Shown one piece after another: positions 20,493-28,564 of a stretch of DNA of 31,985 nt. A program made the position numbers and the translations under genes. The stretch is from positions 1-31,985 of the forward strand of contig CABUDS010000026.1 of assembly GCA_902490405.1 (NCBI GenBank). The letters run 5' to 3'. Every line of letters begins with the position of its first letter. Position 1 is the first letter of the stretch. The notes below the pieces were generated by a model. That model did no database searches and was not told the DNA's origin. It saw only the letters and a list, made by a program, of their open reading frames with translations. This DNA is from an uncultured Collinsella sp. (lineage in GTDB: Bacteria; Actinomycetota; Coriobacteriia; Coriobacteriales; Coriobacteriaceae).

Positions 20493-20527
20493 GCCCCGCG
20501 AGCAGCCTCCTGCCCGCGGGGCATTTT
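20493..20527 (+). terminator. Terminator of the SDR/MFS/Gfo-Idh operon
   Basis: GCCCCGCG / CGCGGGGC arms with a 14-nt loop, then CATTTTG. The position directly after the last gene supports it, although the T-run is short. Confidence 0.65.
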
Positions 20528-20589
20528 GCTACCTTGCCGACGATTTTTCTGGGGCGGGGGCTATTTTGTACCTCGGCTTGATTCGTTTG

Positions 20590-20747
20590 CCACGAAATGC
20601 GCCTATCTACTACGTTTAACCGATCACCCTCAACCATGCCAAATTTCGCGAAGAAAAAACCGCATGTAGACGGGTTGCACATTTTCGGAAAACCGGGGGA
20701 TGGTCAACCCACACGGTTCAAACGTAGTAGATAGGCCGCTTTCGTGG
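20590..20747. repeat. 158-bp element with ~32-bp inverted ends
   Basis: Ends 20590-20621 and 20715-20747 are inverted copies; the core GCCTATCTACTACGTTT is perfect over 17 bp, flanked by CCACGAAA. The inside has no credible ORF. It lies between the operon terminator and tex. It looks like a short non-autonomous palindromic element. Confidence 0.7.
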
Positions 20748-20839
20748 TTCCGCGCCAAAACAGTCTTTTTTGGGCGAAGTGGCAGGTGGTATCCTTGGTA
20801 GCTCTGTGCTGCAAACGCACCTTAAACGCAAGGAGTCCC

Positions 20840-22987
20840 ATGGATCTTATCGCCCAGCTCGCCCGCGAGCTCAACCTTAAGGCCGCCAACATCGAGGCGG
20901 CCGTCAAGCTCATCGACGAGGGCAACACCATCCCCTTTATCTCGCGCTACCGCAAGGAAGCAACGGGCGGCATGGACGACGTTGCCCTGCGCGCACTCGA
21001 CGAGCGCCTGTCTTACCTGCGCAATCTTGAGCAGCGCAAGGAGGACGTCATCCTGCTCATCGACGCCCAGGGCAAACTCACGCCCGAGCTCGAGCAGCAG
21101 ATTCGCGAGGCCACGCAGCTCCAGCGTGTCGAGGACCTCTACAAGCCCCACCGAAAAAAGCGCATGACCCGCGCGCAGAAGGCCCGCGAAGCCGGCCTGG
21201 AGCCGCTTGCTAACATAATCATCATGCAGGCATCCGCCAAGGGCAGCGCGCTCGACGCCGCCGCGGCATACGTCAACGAGGAAGCCGGCTTCGACACGCC
21301 CGAGAAGGCGCTTGCCGGCGCAGCGGACATCGTGGCTGAGACGGTAGCCGAGGACCCCGAGAACGTCGCCGACCTGCGCGCCTTTACGCAAAACACCGCC
21401 GATATCGTCGTCGAGGCCACCGATCCCACCGAGAAGACTCCCTACGAGCCTTACTACAACTTTGACGAGCCGCTGCGCCGTATTCCCAACCACCGCGTGC
21501 TGGCTATCGACCGCGGTGAGCGCGAGGGCAAGCTCCGCGTGCGCGTGAACGTCGACGGCGCCGCCGCCACGGCACGCCTCGGCAGCCGTTGGTCCCGACG
21601 CCAGGGCGTGTTTGCCCCCATCTTCGATGCCGCCATCGCTGATGGTTACAAGCGCCTCATGGCCCCTTCGCTGGAGCGCGAGGCCCGCGCCAAGCTCACC
21701 GTTCGCGCGCAGACCGAGGCCATCAACGTCTTTGCCAAGAATCTCGAAGGCCTGCTCTCGGCACGCCCCGTCCGCGGCGCCCGCGTGCTCGCGCTCGACC
21801 CGGGCTACCGCACCGGCTGCAAGGTCGCCGTCATGGACGAGACCGGCAAGCTACTCGACCACGGCGTGGTCTACCCCACCAAGCCGCGCCACGACGTCGC
21901 CGGCACCAAGCGCGAGCTCGCCCGCCTCGTCAAGAAGGACGGCGTCAACACCATCGTCATCGGCAACGGCACCGCCAGCCGCGAGACCGAAGAAGTCGTC
22001 TCGGAGTTCATTGCCGAGCAGGCGCCCAGCCTTCGCTACACCATCGTCAACGAGGCCGGCGCGTCGGTGTACTCCGCTTCCGAGCTCGCCAGCCAGGAAT
22101 ATCCCGACCTGGACGTCACCGTGCGCGGCGCCATGAGCCTGGGTCGTCGCCTGCAGGACCCGCTGGCAGAGCTCGTCAAGATTCCGCCCCAGTCCATCGG
22201 CGTGGGTCAATACCAGCACGACCTTGACCAGGCCGAGCTCTCGCGTACCCTGGGCCACGTGGTGGAGGACGTCGTCAACCGCGTGGGCGTCGACGTAAAC
22301 ACCGCGAGCGCGAGCCTGCTGGGATACGTATCGGGCATCACGCCAAGCGTGGCCAAGAACATCGTGGCGTACCGCGAGGAAAACGGCGCCTTTACCGATC
22401 GCCGCCAGCTTAAGAAGGTCCCCAAGCTGGGACCCAAGGCATATCTGAACGCTGCGGGCTTTTTGCGCATCAGCGGCGGCAAGAACCCGCTCGACGCGAC
22501 AAGCGTCCACCCCGAAAGCTACGAGGTGGCTACGTCCGTCCTGGAGCGCGCCGGCGTTAAAGCAAGCGAGCTCAGCCGCGGCGGCGTGCCCGACATCGAG
22601 CGCCGCCTGGGCAGCATCTCGGCGCTGGCAAGCGACCTGGACTGCGGCACCTTAACGCTCATCGACATTGTCAACGAGCTCAAGAAGCCCGGCCGCGACC
22701 CGCGCGACGACGCTCCCGAGGTTGTCTTTAGCCGCTCGGCGCTTTCCATCGACGACCTGGAGCCCGGCATGGAGCTCAAGGGCACGGTGCGCAATGTCGT
22801 CGACTTTGGCGCCTTCGTCGACGTGGGCGTGCATCAGGACGGCCTCGTGCACATCTCCAAACTGGCCAACCGCTTCGTCAAGCACCCCAGCGACGTGGTG
22901 CGCGTCGGTGACACGGTCAAGGTGTGGGTTGAAAAGGTCGATCGCGACCGCAAGAAGATCTCCCTCACCATGGTGCAGGGGAAGTAA
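20840..22987 (+). CDS. tex: Tex family RNA-binding transcription accessory protein
   Basis: From the ATG at 20840 (AAGGAGTCCC upstream) the protein has 715 residues, normal for Tex. The N-terminus (IAQLARELNLKAANIEAAVKLIDEGNTIPFISRYRKEATGGMDDVALR) is the standard Tex opening. A YqgF-like domain begins around 320 (VLALDPGYRTGCKVAVMDETGKLLDHGVVYPT), the helix-hairpin-helix region follows at about 480-560 (VNTASASLLGYVSGITPSVAKNIVAYREENG), and an S1 RNA-binding domain ends the protein (GMELKGTVRNVVDFGAFVDVGVHQDGLVHISKLA). Tex binds structured nucleic acid and acts with RNA polymerase on transcription and ribosome-linked functions; exact tasks vary. It stands alone on this strand. Confidence 0.97.
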   Translation: MDLIAQLARELNLKAANIEAAVKLIDEGNTIPFISRYRKEATGGMDDVALRALDERLSYLRNLEQRKEDVILLIDAQGKLTPELEQQIREATQLQRVEDLYKPHRKKRMTRAQKAREAGLEPLANIIIMQASAKGSALDAAAAYVNEEAGFDTPEKALAGAADIVAETVAEDPENVADLRAFTQNTADIVVEATDPTEKTPYEPYYNFDEPLRRIPNHRVLAIDRGEREGKLRVRVNVDGAAATARLGSRWSRRQGVFAPIFDAAIADGYKRLMAPSLEREARAKLTVRAQTEAINVFAKNLEGLLSARPVRGARVLALDPGYRTGCKVAVMDETGKLLDHGVVYPTKPRHDVAGTKRELARLVKKDGVNTIVIGNGTASRETEEVVSEFIAEQAPSLRYTIVNEAGASVYSASELASQEYPDLDVTVRGAMSLGRRLQDPLAELVKIPPQSIGVGQYQHDLDQAELSRTLGHVVEDVVNRVGVDVNTASASLLGYVSGITPSVAKNIVAYREENGAFTDRRQLKKVPKLGPKAYLNAAGFLRISGGKNPLDATSVHPESYEVATSVLERAGVKASELSRGGVPDIERRLGSISALASDLDCGTLTLIDIVNELKKPGRDPRDDAPEVVFSRSALSIDDLEPGMELKGTVRNVVDFGAFVDVGVHQDGLVHISKLANRFVKHPSDVVRVGDTVKVWVEKVDRDRKKISLTMVQGK

Positions 22988-22993
22988 ACCGCC

Positions 22994-23214
22994 AAAGCAA
23001 GGGTACCCCCTGTAGCAGCGTGCAAAATCGCGAGTATTCTGCAATTTCCGCCGTTCCGTATGCCCCTCAGAGACGAAAAAGCAAGAAACAGCCCCCGTTT
23101 TAGCGTCATCAGAGCCAAAACGGGGGCTGTTCCATGCTTCACCCAGCTGGTAAAAGCCTTTACCTTGCTGAATACTCTCAATTTTGCACGTCGCAGGCGG
23201 GGGTACCTTTGCCT
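22994..23214. repeat. ~220-bp nested palindrome directly after tex
   Basis: Outer arms of about 50 bp (22994-23045 and 23165-23214) share GGTACCCCC and GTGCAAAAT, with GAGTATTC nearer the centre. A perfect inner 15-bp stem AACAGCCCCCGTTTT / AAAACGGGGGCTGTT lies at 23087-23131. It begins 7 bp after the tex stop and probably terminates it, but its size and nested design suggest a mobile or structured element. Confidence 0.75.
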
Positions 23215-23266
23215 ACGGCAGGATATGGAAGCCGAGTGCTAACTTGCCGGCAAGCTCGTGTCGGCA

Positions 23267-23338
23267 GCCCCGGCCTTTCCTTTACCTAGCGCGACCCTCG
23301 CGAAGCGCGTGAGCGATAGGGAAAGGAAAGGCCGGGGC
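23267..23338. repeat. Long 22-bp-arm palindrome downstream of a transaldolase gene
   Basis: Arms 23267-23288 and 23317-23338 match at 21 of 22 positions (GCCCCGGCCTTTCCTTT core). The 28-nt loop includes CGCGAAGCGCG. Same build as 15702-15807. It lies 30 bp beyond the stop of the minus-strand gene at 23369 and may stop its transcripts. Confidence 0.75.
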
Positions 23339-23368
23339 GAACAACCCGCGGCGCAGCCAGTGTTCGCG

Positions 23369-24073
23369 TTACGGCAAGATATGGAAGCCCAAAGCGGCGA
23401 TATCCTTGGCAAAGCCGCGCACGGTGTCGAGCGAGACCTCGTACGGATCGCGACCGATGTTCTTGCGCTTGGCCAGGATGCTGTTGGGCACCGTGATGAT
23501 CTGGCAACCGCAGGCCTGCGCCTGGTAAATGTTGATGAGCTCGCGCGTGGATGCCCACAGGACCTCGCAGTTGGGCTTGGCGGCGGCCGTCTTGACCGAC
23601 TCCGTCACAAACGGAATGGGATCGACGCCGGTGTCGGCGATGCGACCGGCAAAGAGCGAGATGATGGACGGCGTCTCGGCGTCAACGGCCTCGACCATCT
23701 CGTCGACCTGCGTAGGCGTAAAGATGGTGGTGACGTTGACCTTGATGCCGTCGGCCGAAAGCTTGTGCACCAGCTCGGCGGTGGACTCGCCCTTGGTGGT
23801 CACGCACGGAATCTTGACGTAGACGTTATCTGCCCAGGTAGCAATCTCGCGGGCCTCGACCTCCATGGTCTCGACGTCGTCGGCAAAGACCTCAAACGAC
23901 ACGGACACATCGGTGATGTGGGCCAGGACCTCCTTGGCAAACGCGCGGTAATCCGTCACGCCGCCCTTCTTCATAAGGGACGGGTTGGTCGTGAAACCCT
24001 GAACGTTGCCGCTCTCGTACATGTCGAGCATGCCCTCGAGGTTTGCACCGTCAGCGAACACCTTGATTGCCAT
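23369..24073 (-). CDS. Transaldolase / fructose-6-phosphate-aldolase-like protein (copy 1)
   Basis: Start ATG at 24071-24073 with AAAGGAA upstream, 234 residues. MAIKVFADGANLEGMLDM, VQGFTTNPSLMKK (residues ~29-41), VYVKIPCVTTKG near 84 (the Lys forms the Schiff base), LFAGRIADTGVDP and VLWASTRELINIYQA are the small TalC/FSA-type class I aldolase pattern. It transfers or releases a dihydroxyacetone unit from sugar phosphates in the cytosol. A paralog with about 80% identity by my count is at 26668-27378. This copy lies outside the PTS transcript, after its terminator, and has its own upstream region (24074-24300) with the dyad GATAAAC / GTTTATC at 24104-24136, a candidate operator. Confidence 0.93.
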   Translation of the reverse strand: MAIKVFADGANLEGMLDMYESGNVQGFTTNPSLMKKGGVTDYRAFAKEVLAHITDVSVSFEVFADDVETMEVEAREIATWADNVYVKIPCVTTKGESTAELVHKLSADGIKVNVTTIFTPTQVDEMVEAVDAETPSIISLFAGRIADTGVDPIPFVTESVKTAAAKPNCEVLWASTRELINIYQAQACGCQIITVPNSILAKRKNIGRDPYEVSLDTVRGFAKDIAALGFHILP

Positions 24074-24103
24074 CTGCCTGATTCCTTTCGTTAGCATACG
24101 GCC

Positions 24104-24136
24104 GATAAACTGCTAAACACTTTATCTACGTTTATC
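24104..24136 (-). promoter_or_regulatory. Candidate operator upstream of transaldolase copy 1
   Basis: GATAAAC (24104-24110) and GTTTATC (24130-24136) form an interrupted dyad about 30-60 bp upstream of the start codon in AT-rich DNA. The regulator is not identified. The rest of 24137-24300 is AT-rich and shows no ORF or clear structure. Confidence 0.4.
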
Positions 24137-24302
24137 AAGGCGTGAACTGCGGTTTTTTATCTTCTCGGCGAACGGTTTTGCAGATTTACCATTTTTATAT
24201 CGACGCCCCAGCGGCAAAACGTTTTTGCCGATCATTGCGTTTGATTCCGTTCACGGAACAGAAGCAGCGCCTCGCCGGCTCATATTCACAATCGCTCCAA
24301 AG

Positions 24303-24340
24303 CAAAAAGCGGTGACGCCTCGATTGAGACGTCACCGCTT
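24303..24340 (-). terminator. Terminator of the ascorbate-type PTS operon
   Basis: AAGCGGTGACG / CGTCACCGCTT, a perfect 11-bp stem (24307-24340), followed by TTTTTGC on the minus strand. It is 57 bp after the EIIC stop. Confidence 0.85.
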
Positions 24341-24397
24341 CCGTGTAGGAGCCGGTTATCGGAGCTCCGCCCGATTAGGGCTTAACGTATGCCTGGA

Positions 24398-25789
24398 TTA
24401 CTCTTCCTCAACGTGATTGATCACAGCACCCTTGGTGTGGATGAAGTTGGGGACGAAGGCAACGACCAGAAGGACAGCGAGAATCGCGTAGACACCGGTG
24501 GTACCGAAGGCCTCGGCAGCGCGGCCAAGCGTAATACCAATGACGGAGAAATCGAAGTCGCCGAACGTAGTGTTCTTGAAGCCAAAGACGTCAAGAACGG
24601 GCAGGAGCAGGGCCGGGGCAAAGGTGATGAGCAGGCCGTTGACGAAAGCGCCAAGAGCTGCGCCCTTGCGACCGCCGGTAGCATTGCCGTAGATGCCCGC
24701 GGTAGCACCGCAGAAGAAGTGGGGAACCATGCCCGGGATGATGAAGATGCCCAGGGTAGCGCCCACGATGAACATACCGACCACGCCACCGATAAAGGAA
24801 GCGACAAAGCCGAGGATGACGGCGGTGGGAGCATAGGGGAAGAAGACGGCGCAGTCGACGGCGGGGATGGCACCGGGGATCAGCTTGTTGGAGATGCCCT
24901 GGAAAGCCGGGACCAGGTCGGCAAGGATCATACGAACGCCGTTATAGACGATGGTGACACCAACGGCGAAAGACAGAGCGCAGGTCAGGGCATAGACAAT
25001 CACGTTGTCGCCACCAGCGGTCTTGGTAACGACCGCAGGATCTGCAATGTAAGCGGCGAAAGCGGTAACCAGGTAGAAGAAGGCCATGGTAAGAGCCGTG
25101 GAGATGGTAGTGTCGCGCAGGAAGGCGAACTTCTCGGGAACCTCGATCTTCTCGGTGCTGTTCTCCTCGGCGTCCTTAGCAAAAAGCGTACCGACTGCAG
25201 CGGAGATGTAATAGGCGAGTGAACCGAAGTGGCCCATGGCGATTTCATCGCCATCGGTAACCTTCTCGGTGAAACGCTGACCAACGGCGGGAAGCATAGC
25301 GCTCACGAGGCCCAGGAACATGCCGCCCACGATGACAAGCTGGACATCCTGGAAGCCAGATGCCTGCAGAACGGCAGACAGCAGGCAGGCCATAAACATG
25401 CTGTGATGGCCCGTCAGGAAGATGTACTTAAACTTGGTAAAGCGGGCAATGATAATGTTCACGACATAGCCGAGAATCAGGATCATCATGGTCTGAACGC
25501 CGAGGACGCTCTGAGCCATCGAAACGACGACCTCGTTGTTGGGCACGACGCCGGTGATGTGGAAACCGGTCTCGATGAAGGTACCCAGCGGAGCAAGGTT
25601 CTCCTGAACAACAGCGGCGCCGGCAGACAGCATGATGTAACCAAGAATGGGCTTCAGGGTGCCCGTCATCACCTTGTGGGCAGGACGCTTAAGCGCGACA
25701 AGGCCCACAAAGGCAAATAGACCCATAATCCACGCTGGCTTGGTCAGAATCGATTGGATAAACTCAAGTATGGGAAGGATGGCTTGCAT
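24398..25789 (-). CDS. PTS EIIC component, ascorbate (UlaA/SgaT) type
   Basis: Starting at the ATG 25787-25789 (AAAGGAAG upstream) it has 463 residues, matching UlaA (465). About 11 membrane segments are visible. GVVPNNEVVVSMAQSVLGVQ near residue 70, FLTGHHSMFMACLLSAVLQASG near 125, and HFFCGATAGIYGNATGGRKGA near 360 are characteristic of the UlaA permease that couples uptake to phosphorylation. Genes for EIIB, EIIA and a transaldolase lie just upstream in the same direction. None of the usual L-ascorbate enzymes (UlaD, UlaE, UlaF, UlaG) is visible, so the sugar may not be ascorbate; pairing with transaldolase suggests a pentose or related compound. Function inferred from family and context. 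Confidence 0.93.
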   Translation of the reverse strand: MQAILPILEFIQSILTKPAWIMGLFAFVGLVALKRPAHKVMTGTLKPILGYIMLSAGAAVVQENLAPLGTFIETGFHITGVVPNNEVVVSMAQSVLGVQTMMILILGYVVNIIIARFTKFKYIFLTGHHSMFMACLLSAVLQASGFQDVQLVIVGGMFLGLVSAMLPAVGQRFTEKVTDGDEIAMGHFGSLAYYISAAVGTLFAKDAEENSTEKIEVPEKFAFLRDTTISTALTMAFFYLVTAFAAYIADPAVVTKTAGGDNVIVYALTCALSFAVGVTIVYNGVRMILADLVPAFQGISNKLIPGAIPAVDCAVFFPYAPTAVILGFVASFIGGVVGMFIVGATLGIFIIPGMVPHFFCGATAGIYGNATGGRKGAALGAFVNGLLITFAPALLLPVLDVFGFKNTTFGDFDFSVIGITLGRAAEAFGTTGVYAILAVLLVVAFVPNFIHTKGAVINHVEEE

Positions 25790-25813
25790 CTGCGCTTCCT
25801 TTCTCTCTAACGT

Positions 25814-25852
25814 GGGCGCGTTTCCCTCTTCCACAGGGAACCGCCCTTTTTT
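25814..25852 (+). other. Intercistronic hairpin with a T-run on the opposite strand
   Basis: GGGCGCGTTTCCCT and AGGGAACCGCCC form a stem between EIIB and EIIC, followed by TTTTTT on the plus strand, that is, antisense to the operon. On the operon strand it has no T-run and may serve as a processing or stability hairpin. Confidence 0.45.
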
Positions 25853-25860
25853 GTGCCGCT

Positions 25861-26136
25861 TTAGGCGTTAGCGGCGGCCGCCTTGATTGCCTCGAGGGCG
25901 TCTTCGCGGATCTTCTTCTTGTTCACATAGCTGCGAACGATCACAACGTTGCCGTGGAGCTCGGGAGCGAGTTCCTTAACGGTGATGAACAGATCCGGAT
26001 TTGCGGAAGAAGCACCGTTCAGGTCCATAGACTCAACGTCGGCCTTGATGCCCTCCTCCTCGCAAAGCTCCTCGACTTTGCCAGCGAGCATCAGGCTGGA
26101 CCCGATGCCGTTTCCGCATACGGTGATGATATGCAT
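25861..26136 (-). CDS. PTS EIIB component, ascorbate (UlaB) type
   Basis: A 91-residue protein opening with MHIITVCGNGIGSSLMLAGKVEEL. Cys7 in the TVCGNGIGSS loop is the residue that receives phosphate from EIIA and hands it to the incoming sugar. VESMDLNGASSANPDLFITVKEL and the C-terminal ANAKK-type helix fit the lactose/cellobiose-fold IIB of the ascorbate family. Start ATG has AGGAGAGGAAAG upstream. It sits between EIIA (75 bp upstream) and EIIC (71 bp downstream) in one operon. Confidence 0.93.
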   Translation of the reverse strand: MHIITVCGNGIGSSLMLAGKVEELCEEEGIKADVESMDLNGASSANPDLFITVKELAPELHGNVVIVRSYVNKKKIREDALEAIKAAAANA

Positions 26137-26211
26137 GGCAACTTTCCTCTCCTACACGTGACGGTTTTCCGTCTATCCAAAAGCGGCGACGCATCGCCGT
26201 GCCATTAAGGC

Positions 26212-26658
26212 CTAAAAGAATGAACGCATGGTCTCCAAAACCTGCTCGGGCGTATCGCATGCGCTGAGCTTGGCAACGCAGTCCTCGTCCTCGAACATCT
26301 GCGAAAGCTCCGCCAAGCAGCCAAGATGAGCCTTGGGGTCGGGTGCGCAAATACCCACGAGCACGTGAACCGGATCGAAATCCTCGTGTCCAAACGCAAT
26401 GGCAGGGTCAAGCGTGACGATACAGATCCCCGCTTCACTCACATTGCCATCTGCCTGAGCGTGGGGCATGGCGATGCCCTCTTCCAAGACCATATAGGGG
26501 CCGAATTTGTGAACCGATGAAATCATGGCGTCAACATAGCTCTGGTCGCATTTGCCAGCGTCTACGAGCAACTTACCGCATGCCCTGATCGCTTCCTCCC
26601 AGTCGGAGGCCTCGACGTGGCAGGCAACAAGCTCGGGCTTAAGAAGATCAGTCAGCAT
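26212..26658 (-). CDS. PTS EIIA component, fructose/mannitol-fold (UlaC type)
   Basis: This 148-residue protein has the PTS_IIA fold: SSVHKFGPYMVLEEGIAMPHAQADGNVSEAGICIVTL, with His66 in MPHAQ as the phosphorylated residue, and VHVLVGICAPDPKAHLGCLAELSQMF downstream. It passes phosphate from HPr to EIIB. The ATG is 9 bp after the stop of the transaldolase copy 2 gene, so the two are tightly linked on one message. The length matches UlaC-like proteins (~150). Confidence 0.92.
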   Translation of the reverse strand: MLTDLLKPELVACHVEASDWEEAIRACGKLLVDAGKCDQSYVDAMISSVHKFGPYMVLEEGIAMPHAQADGNVSEAGICIVTLDPAIAFGHEDFDPVHVLVGICAPDPKAHLGCLAELSQMFEDEDCVAKLSACDTPEQVLETMRSFF

Positions 26659-26667
26659 GCTCGTCCC

Positions 26668-27378
26668 CTACTCCTCGGGCAGGATGTGAAAACCAAGCGC
26701 CTGAATGTCGCGGGCAAAGCCCTTGACCGTATCAAGCGAGTACTCAAGCAAATCTTTCCCGAAATTCTTGCGTTTGGCAAGAAGGGCATTGGGGACCGTA
26801 ATGATCTGGCATCCAACGGACTCCGCCTGGAAGATATTGAGGACCTCGCGCGTAGACGCCCAGAGAACCTCGGCAGCAGGCTTAACGGCAGCCTTCTTTA
26901 CGGACTCCGCCATGAGGGGCAGCGGATCGACGCCGGTATCGGCAATGCGACCGGCAAAGATGGACAGAATAGAGGGGGTCTCAGCAGAGACGGCATCGAC
27001 AAACTCGTCGACCTGCTCGGGCGTGAAGATAGTGGTGACATTCACCTTGATGCCGTCGGCAGAAAGGCGCTTGACCAGCGCGGCAGTGGACTCACCCTTG
27101 GTGTTGAGCGCCGGGATCTTAACGTAGACGTTGTCTGCCCAGGTTGCGATCTCGCGAGCCTCGGCTTCCATACCCGCCTCGTCGTCGGCGAATACCTCAA
27201 AAGAGACCGACACATCAGTAATGTGCTCAAGAACCGTCTTGGCAAAAGCGCGGTAGTCGGTCACGCCGCCGGCCTTCATAAGGGAAGGATTGGTCGTGAA
27301 GCCCTGAACGTTGCCATTGTCATGCATGTCAAGCATGCCCTCGAGGTTAGCGCCGTCGGCAAACACCTTGATCGCCAT
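26668..27378 (-). CDS. Transaldolase / fructose-6-phosphate-aldolase-like protein (copy 2, first gene of PTS operon)
   Basis: The ATG at 27376-27378 has AAAGGA upstream; 236 residues. It is the paralog of the gene at 23369 with about 46 differences over 234 positions by hand count. VQGFTTNPSLMKAGG, VYVKIPALNTKG (Schiff-base Lys), IFAGRIADTGVDP and LWASTREVLNIFQAE are conserved. Active-site regions are shared; the differences cluster at 152-176 and in the last third. As the first gene of the PTS operon it should process the imported sugar phosphate or a pentose-phosphate intermediate. The promoter is in the divergent gap with the DeoR gene. Confidence 0.93.
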   Translation of the reverse strand: MAIKVFADGANLEGMLDMHDNGNVQGFTTNPSLMKAGGVTDYRAFAKTVLEHITDVSVSFEVFADDEAGMEAEAREIATWADNVYVKIPALNTKGESTAALVKRLSADGIKVNVTTIFTPEQVDEFVDAVSAETPSILSIFAGRIADTGVDPLPLMAESVKKAAVKPAAEVLWASTREVLNIFQAESVGCQIITVPNALLAKRKNFGKDLLEYSLDTVKGFARDIQALGFHILPEE

Positions 27379-27406
27379 GTTCGGTCCTTTCTCATCTAAC
27401 ACTATT

Positions 27407-27483
27407 GCTATCGAAAGCCTTCTTCTTTGTTTCAAAAGCTTTTCGGTTTTCTTTTATAAACTATTTCAAAAGCTATCGAAAGC
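27407..27483 (-). promoter_or_regulatory. Candidate DeoR operator array in the PTS-deoR divergent gap
   Basis: GCTATCGAAAGC occurs twice (27407-27418, 27472-27483), 65 bp or about six helical turns apart. Within the stretch TTTCAAAAGCT also occurs twice (27430-27440, 27464-27474). The AT-rich stretch with TTTATAAAC between them is a likely promoter area for the operon. The rest of the 348-bp gap (27484-27726) is AT-rich without a clear ORF and should hold the deoR promoter. Confidence 0.55.
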
Positions 27484-27726
27484 TCAATTGTCAACTTTCC
27501 GTGAACGGTCGAATATCGGGTGTGAACGTGCTTCTTTTGGGCGGCACCTTCAGAATGAGACTCTTTATAGCCCGTTTACGTGCGAACTATCTGCTACGCA
27601 TGCATTTGTGACATGCCATTCCGTTCTTTTGATTCATTCGAATTTGCCTTGTTCTTTTCATATCGATACGCTATATTTCGATTACGAAAGGCGCATCTTT
27701 TACCTTTTGTTCAAAAGGAGCGGCAT

Positions 27727-28518
27727 ATGGCATCTACTTCCGACCTTTCACCGGCCGAGCGTCAGCGATTTATCATGAATTGGCTGGCCGAAAAGCCAAA
27801 TATCTCGGTATCCGACATCGTTCGCCGTTTTTCGGTTTCGGAAGTCACCGCACGGCACGACCTCATCTCGCTGGAATCCGAAGGCAAGCTGCGTCGCGTA
27901 CGCGGCGGAGCGGTATCGCTTTCTCGCTCCAACGCAATCTCGTATCCCGAGGAGCGCATCAATGTCCAAGTCGAGGCCAAGGAGGCCATCGCCGCAACCG
28001 CAGCAACTCTTGTTGATGATGGCGATGTTCTGGTAATTGATATCGGCACCACAGGCTTTTACTTCGCTAAGGCCCTCATGGACAAGCGTGAGATCACCAT
28101 TATCACCGGCGATCTTGCAATCGCGAACTACGCCAGCTTCAATCTCCCCAATGCTTCGGTAGTGCTGCTGGGCGGCTCCGTGCGCAAGGGGCACCTCTAT
28201 CTCGCGGGCGCACTGACGCTCGACTGCATGAGCAAACTACATGCCGACAAGGCGTTTGTCAGTGCCGACGGATTCCACCCCGACCACGGTTTTACCGTCG
28301 AGCACGACTTCTCGGCCATGATCAAGCATATGTACCTTACCAACTCAAACCAGGGCTACATGATGGTTGACCAGGGAAAGTTCAACAAGACCAGTTTTTA
28401 TCAGTCCGCGCAGATCGATGACCTCGACGGCATCATCGTTGATGGAGACGACGAGGGCATCATGACGGCGGCGATCGAGAGCAGTCGCAGCCATCCCAAG
28501 CTCTATATTGCAAAATAG
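27727..28518 (+). CDS. DeoR family transcriptional regulator
   Basis: The ATG at 27727 has AAAGGAGCGG upstream and gives 263 residues; upstream in-frame codons are not credible. The winged helix (RQRFIMNWLAEKPNISVSDIVRRFSVSEVTARHDLISLESEGKLRRVRGGAVS) covers about residues 12-65. The sugar-phosphate sensor domain follows (DDGDVLVIDIGTTGFYFAKAL near 100, LLGGSVRKGHLYLAGALT near 145, KAFVSADGF near 175). It lies divergent from the ascorbate-type PTS operon and most likely represses it until a phosphorylated sugar binds. A perfect hairpin follows its stop. Confidence 0.93.
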   Translation: MASTSDLSPAERQRFIMNWLAEKPNISVSDIVRRFSVSEVTARHDLISLESEGKLRRVRGGAVSLSRSNAISYPEERINVQVEAKEAIAATAATLVDDGDVLVIDIGTTGFYFAKALMDKREITIITGDLAIANYASFNLPNASVVLLGGSVRKGHLYLAGALTLDCMSKLHADKAFVSADGFHPDHGFTVEHDFSAMIKHMYLTNSNQGYMMVDQGKFNKTSFYQSAQIDDLDGIIVDGDDEGIMTAAIESSRSHPKLYIAK

Positions 28519-28521
28519 CTC

Positions 28522-28563
28522 AAATGGCCGGGTCGCCCCCCACTGCGGGCGACCCGGCCATTT
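28522..28563. terminator. Bidirectional terminator between deoR and the HAD gene
   Basis: AAATGGCCGGGTCGCCC and its perfect complement (17 bp) with an 8-nt loop. A/T ends on both sides make it work for the convergent genes on either strand. Confidence 0.9.
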
Positions 28564-28564
28564 A

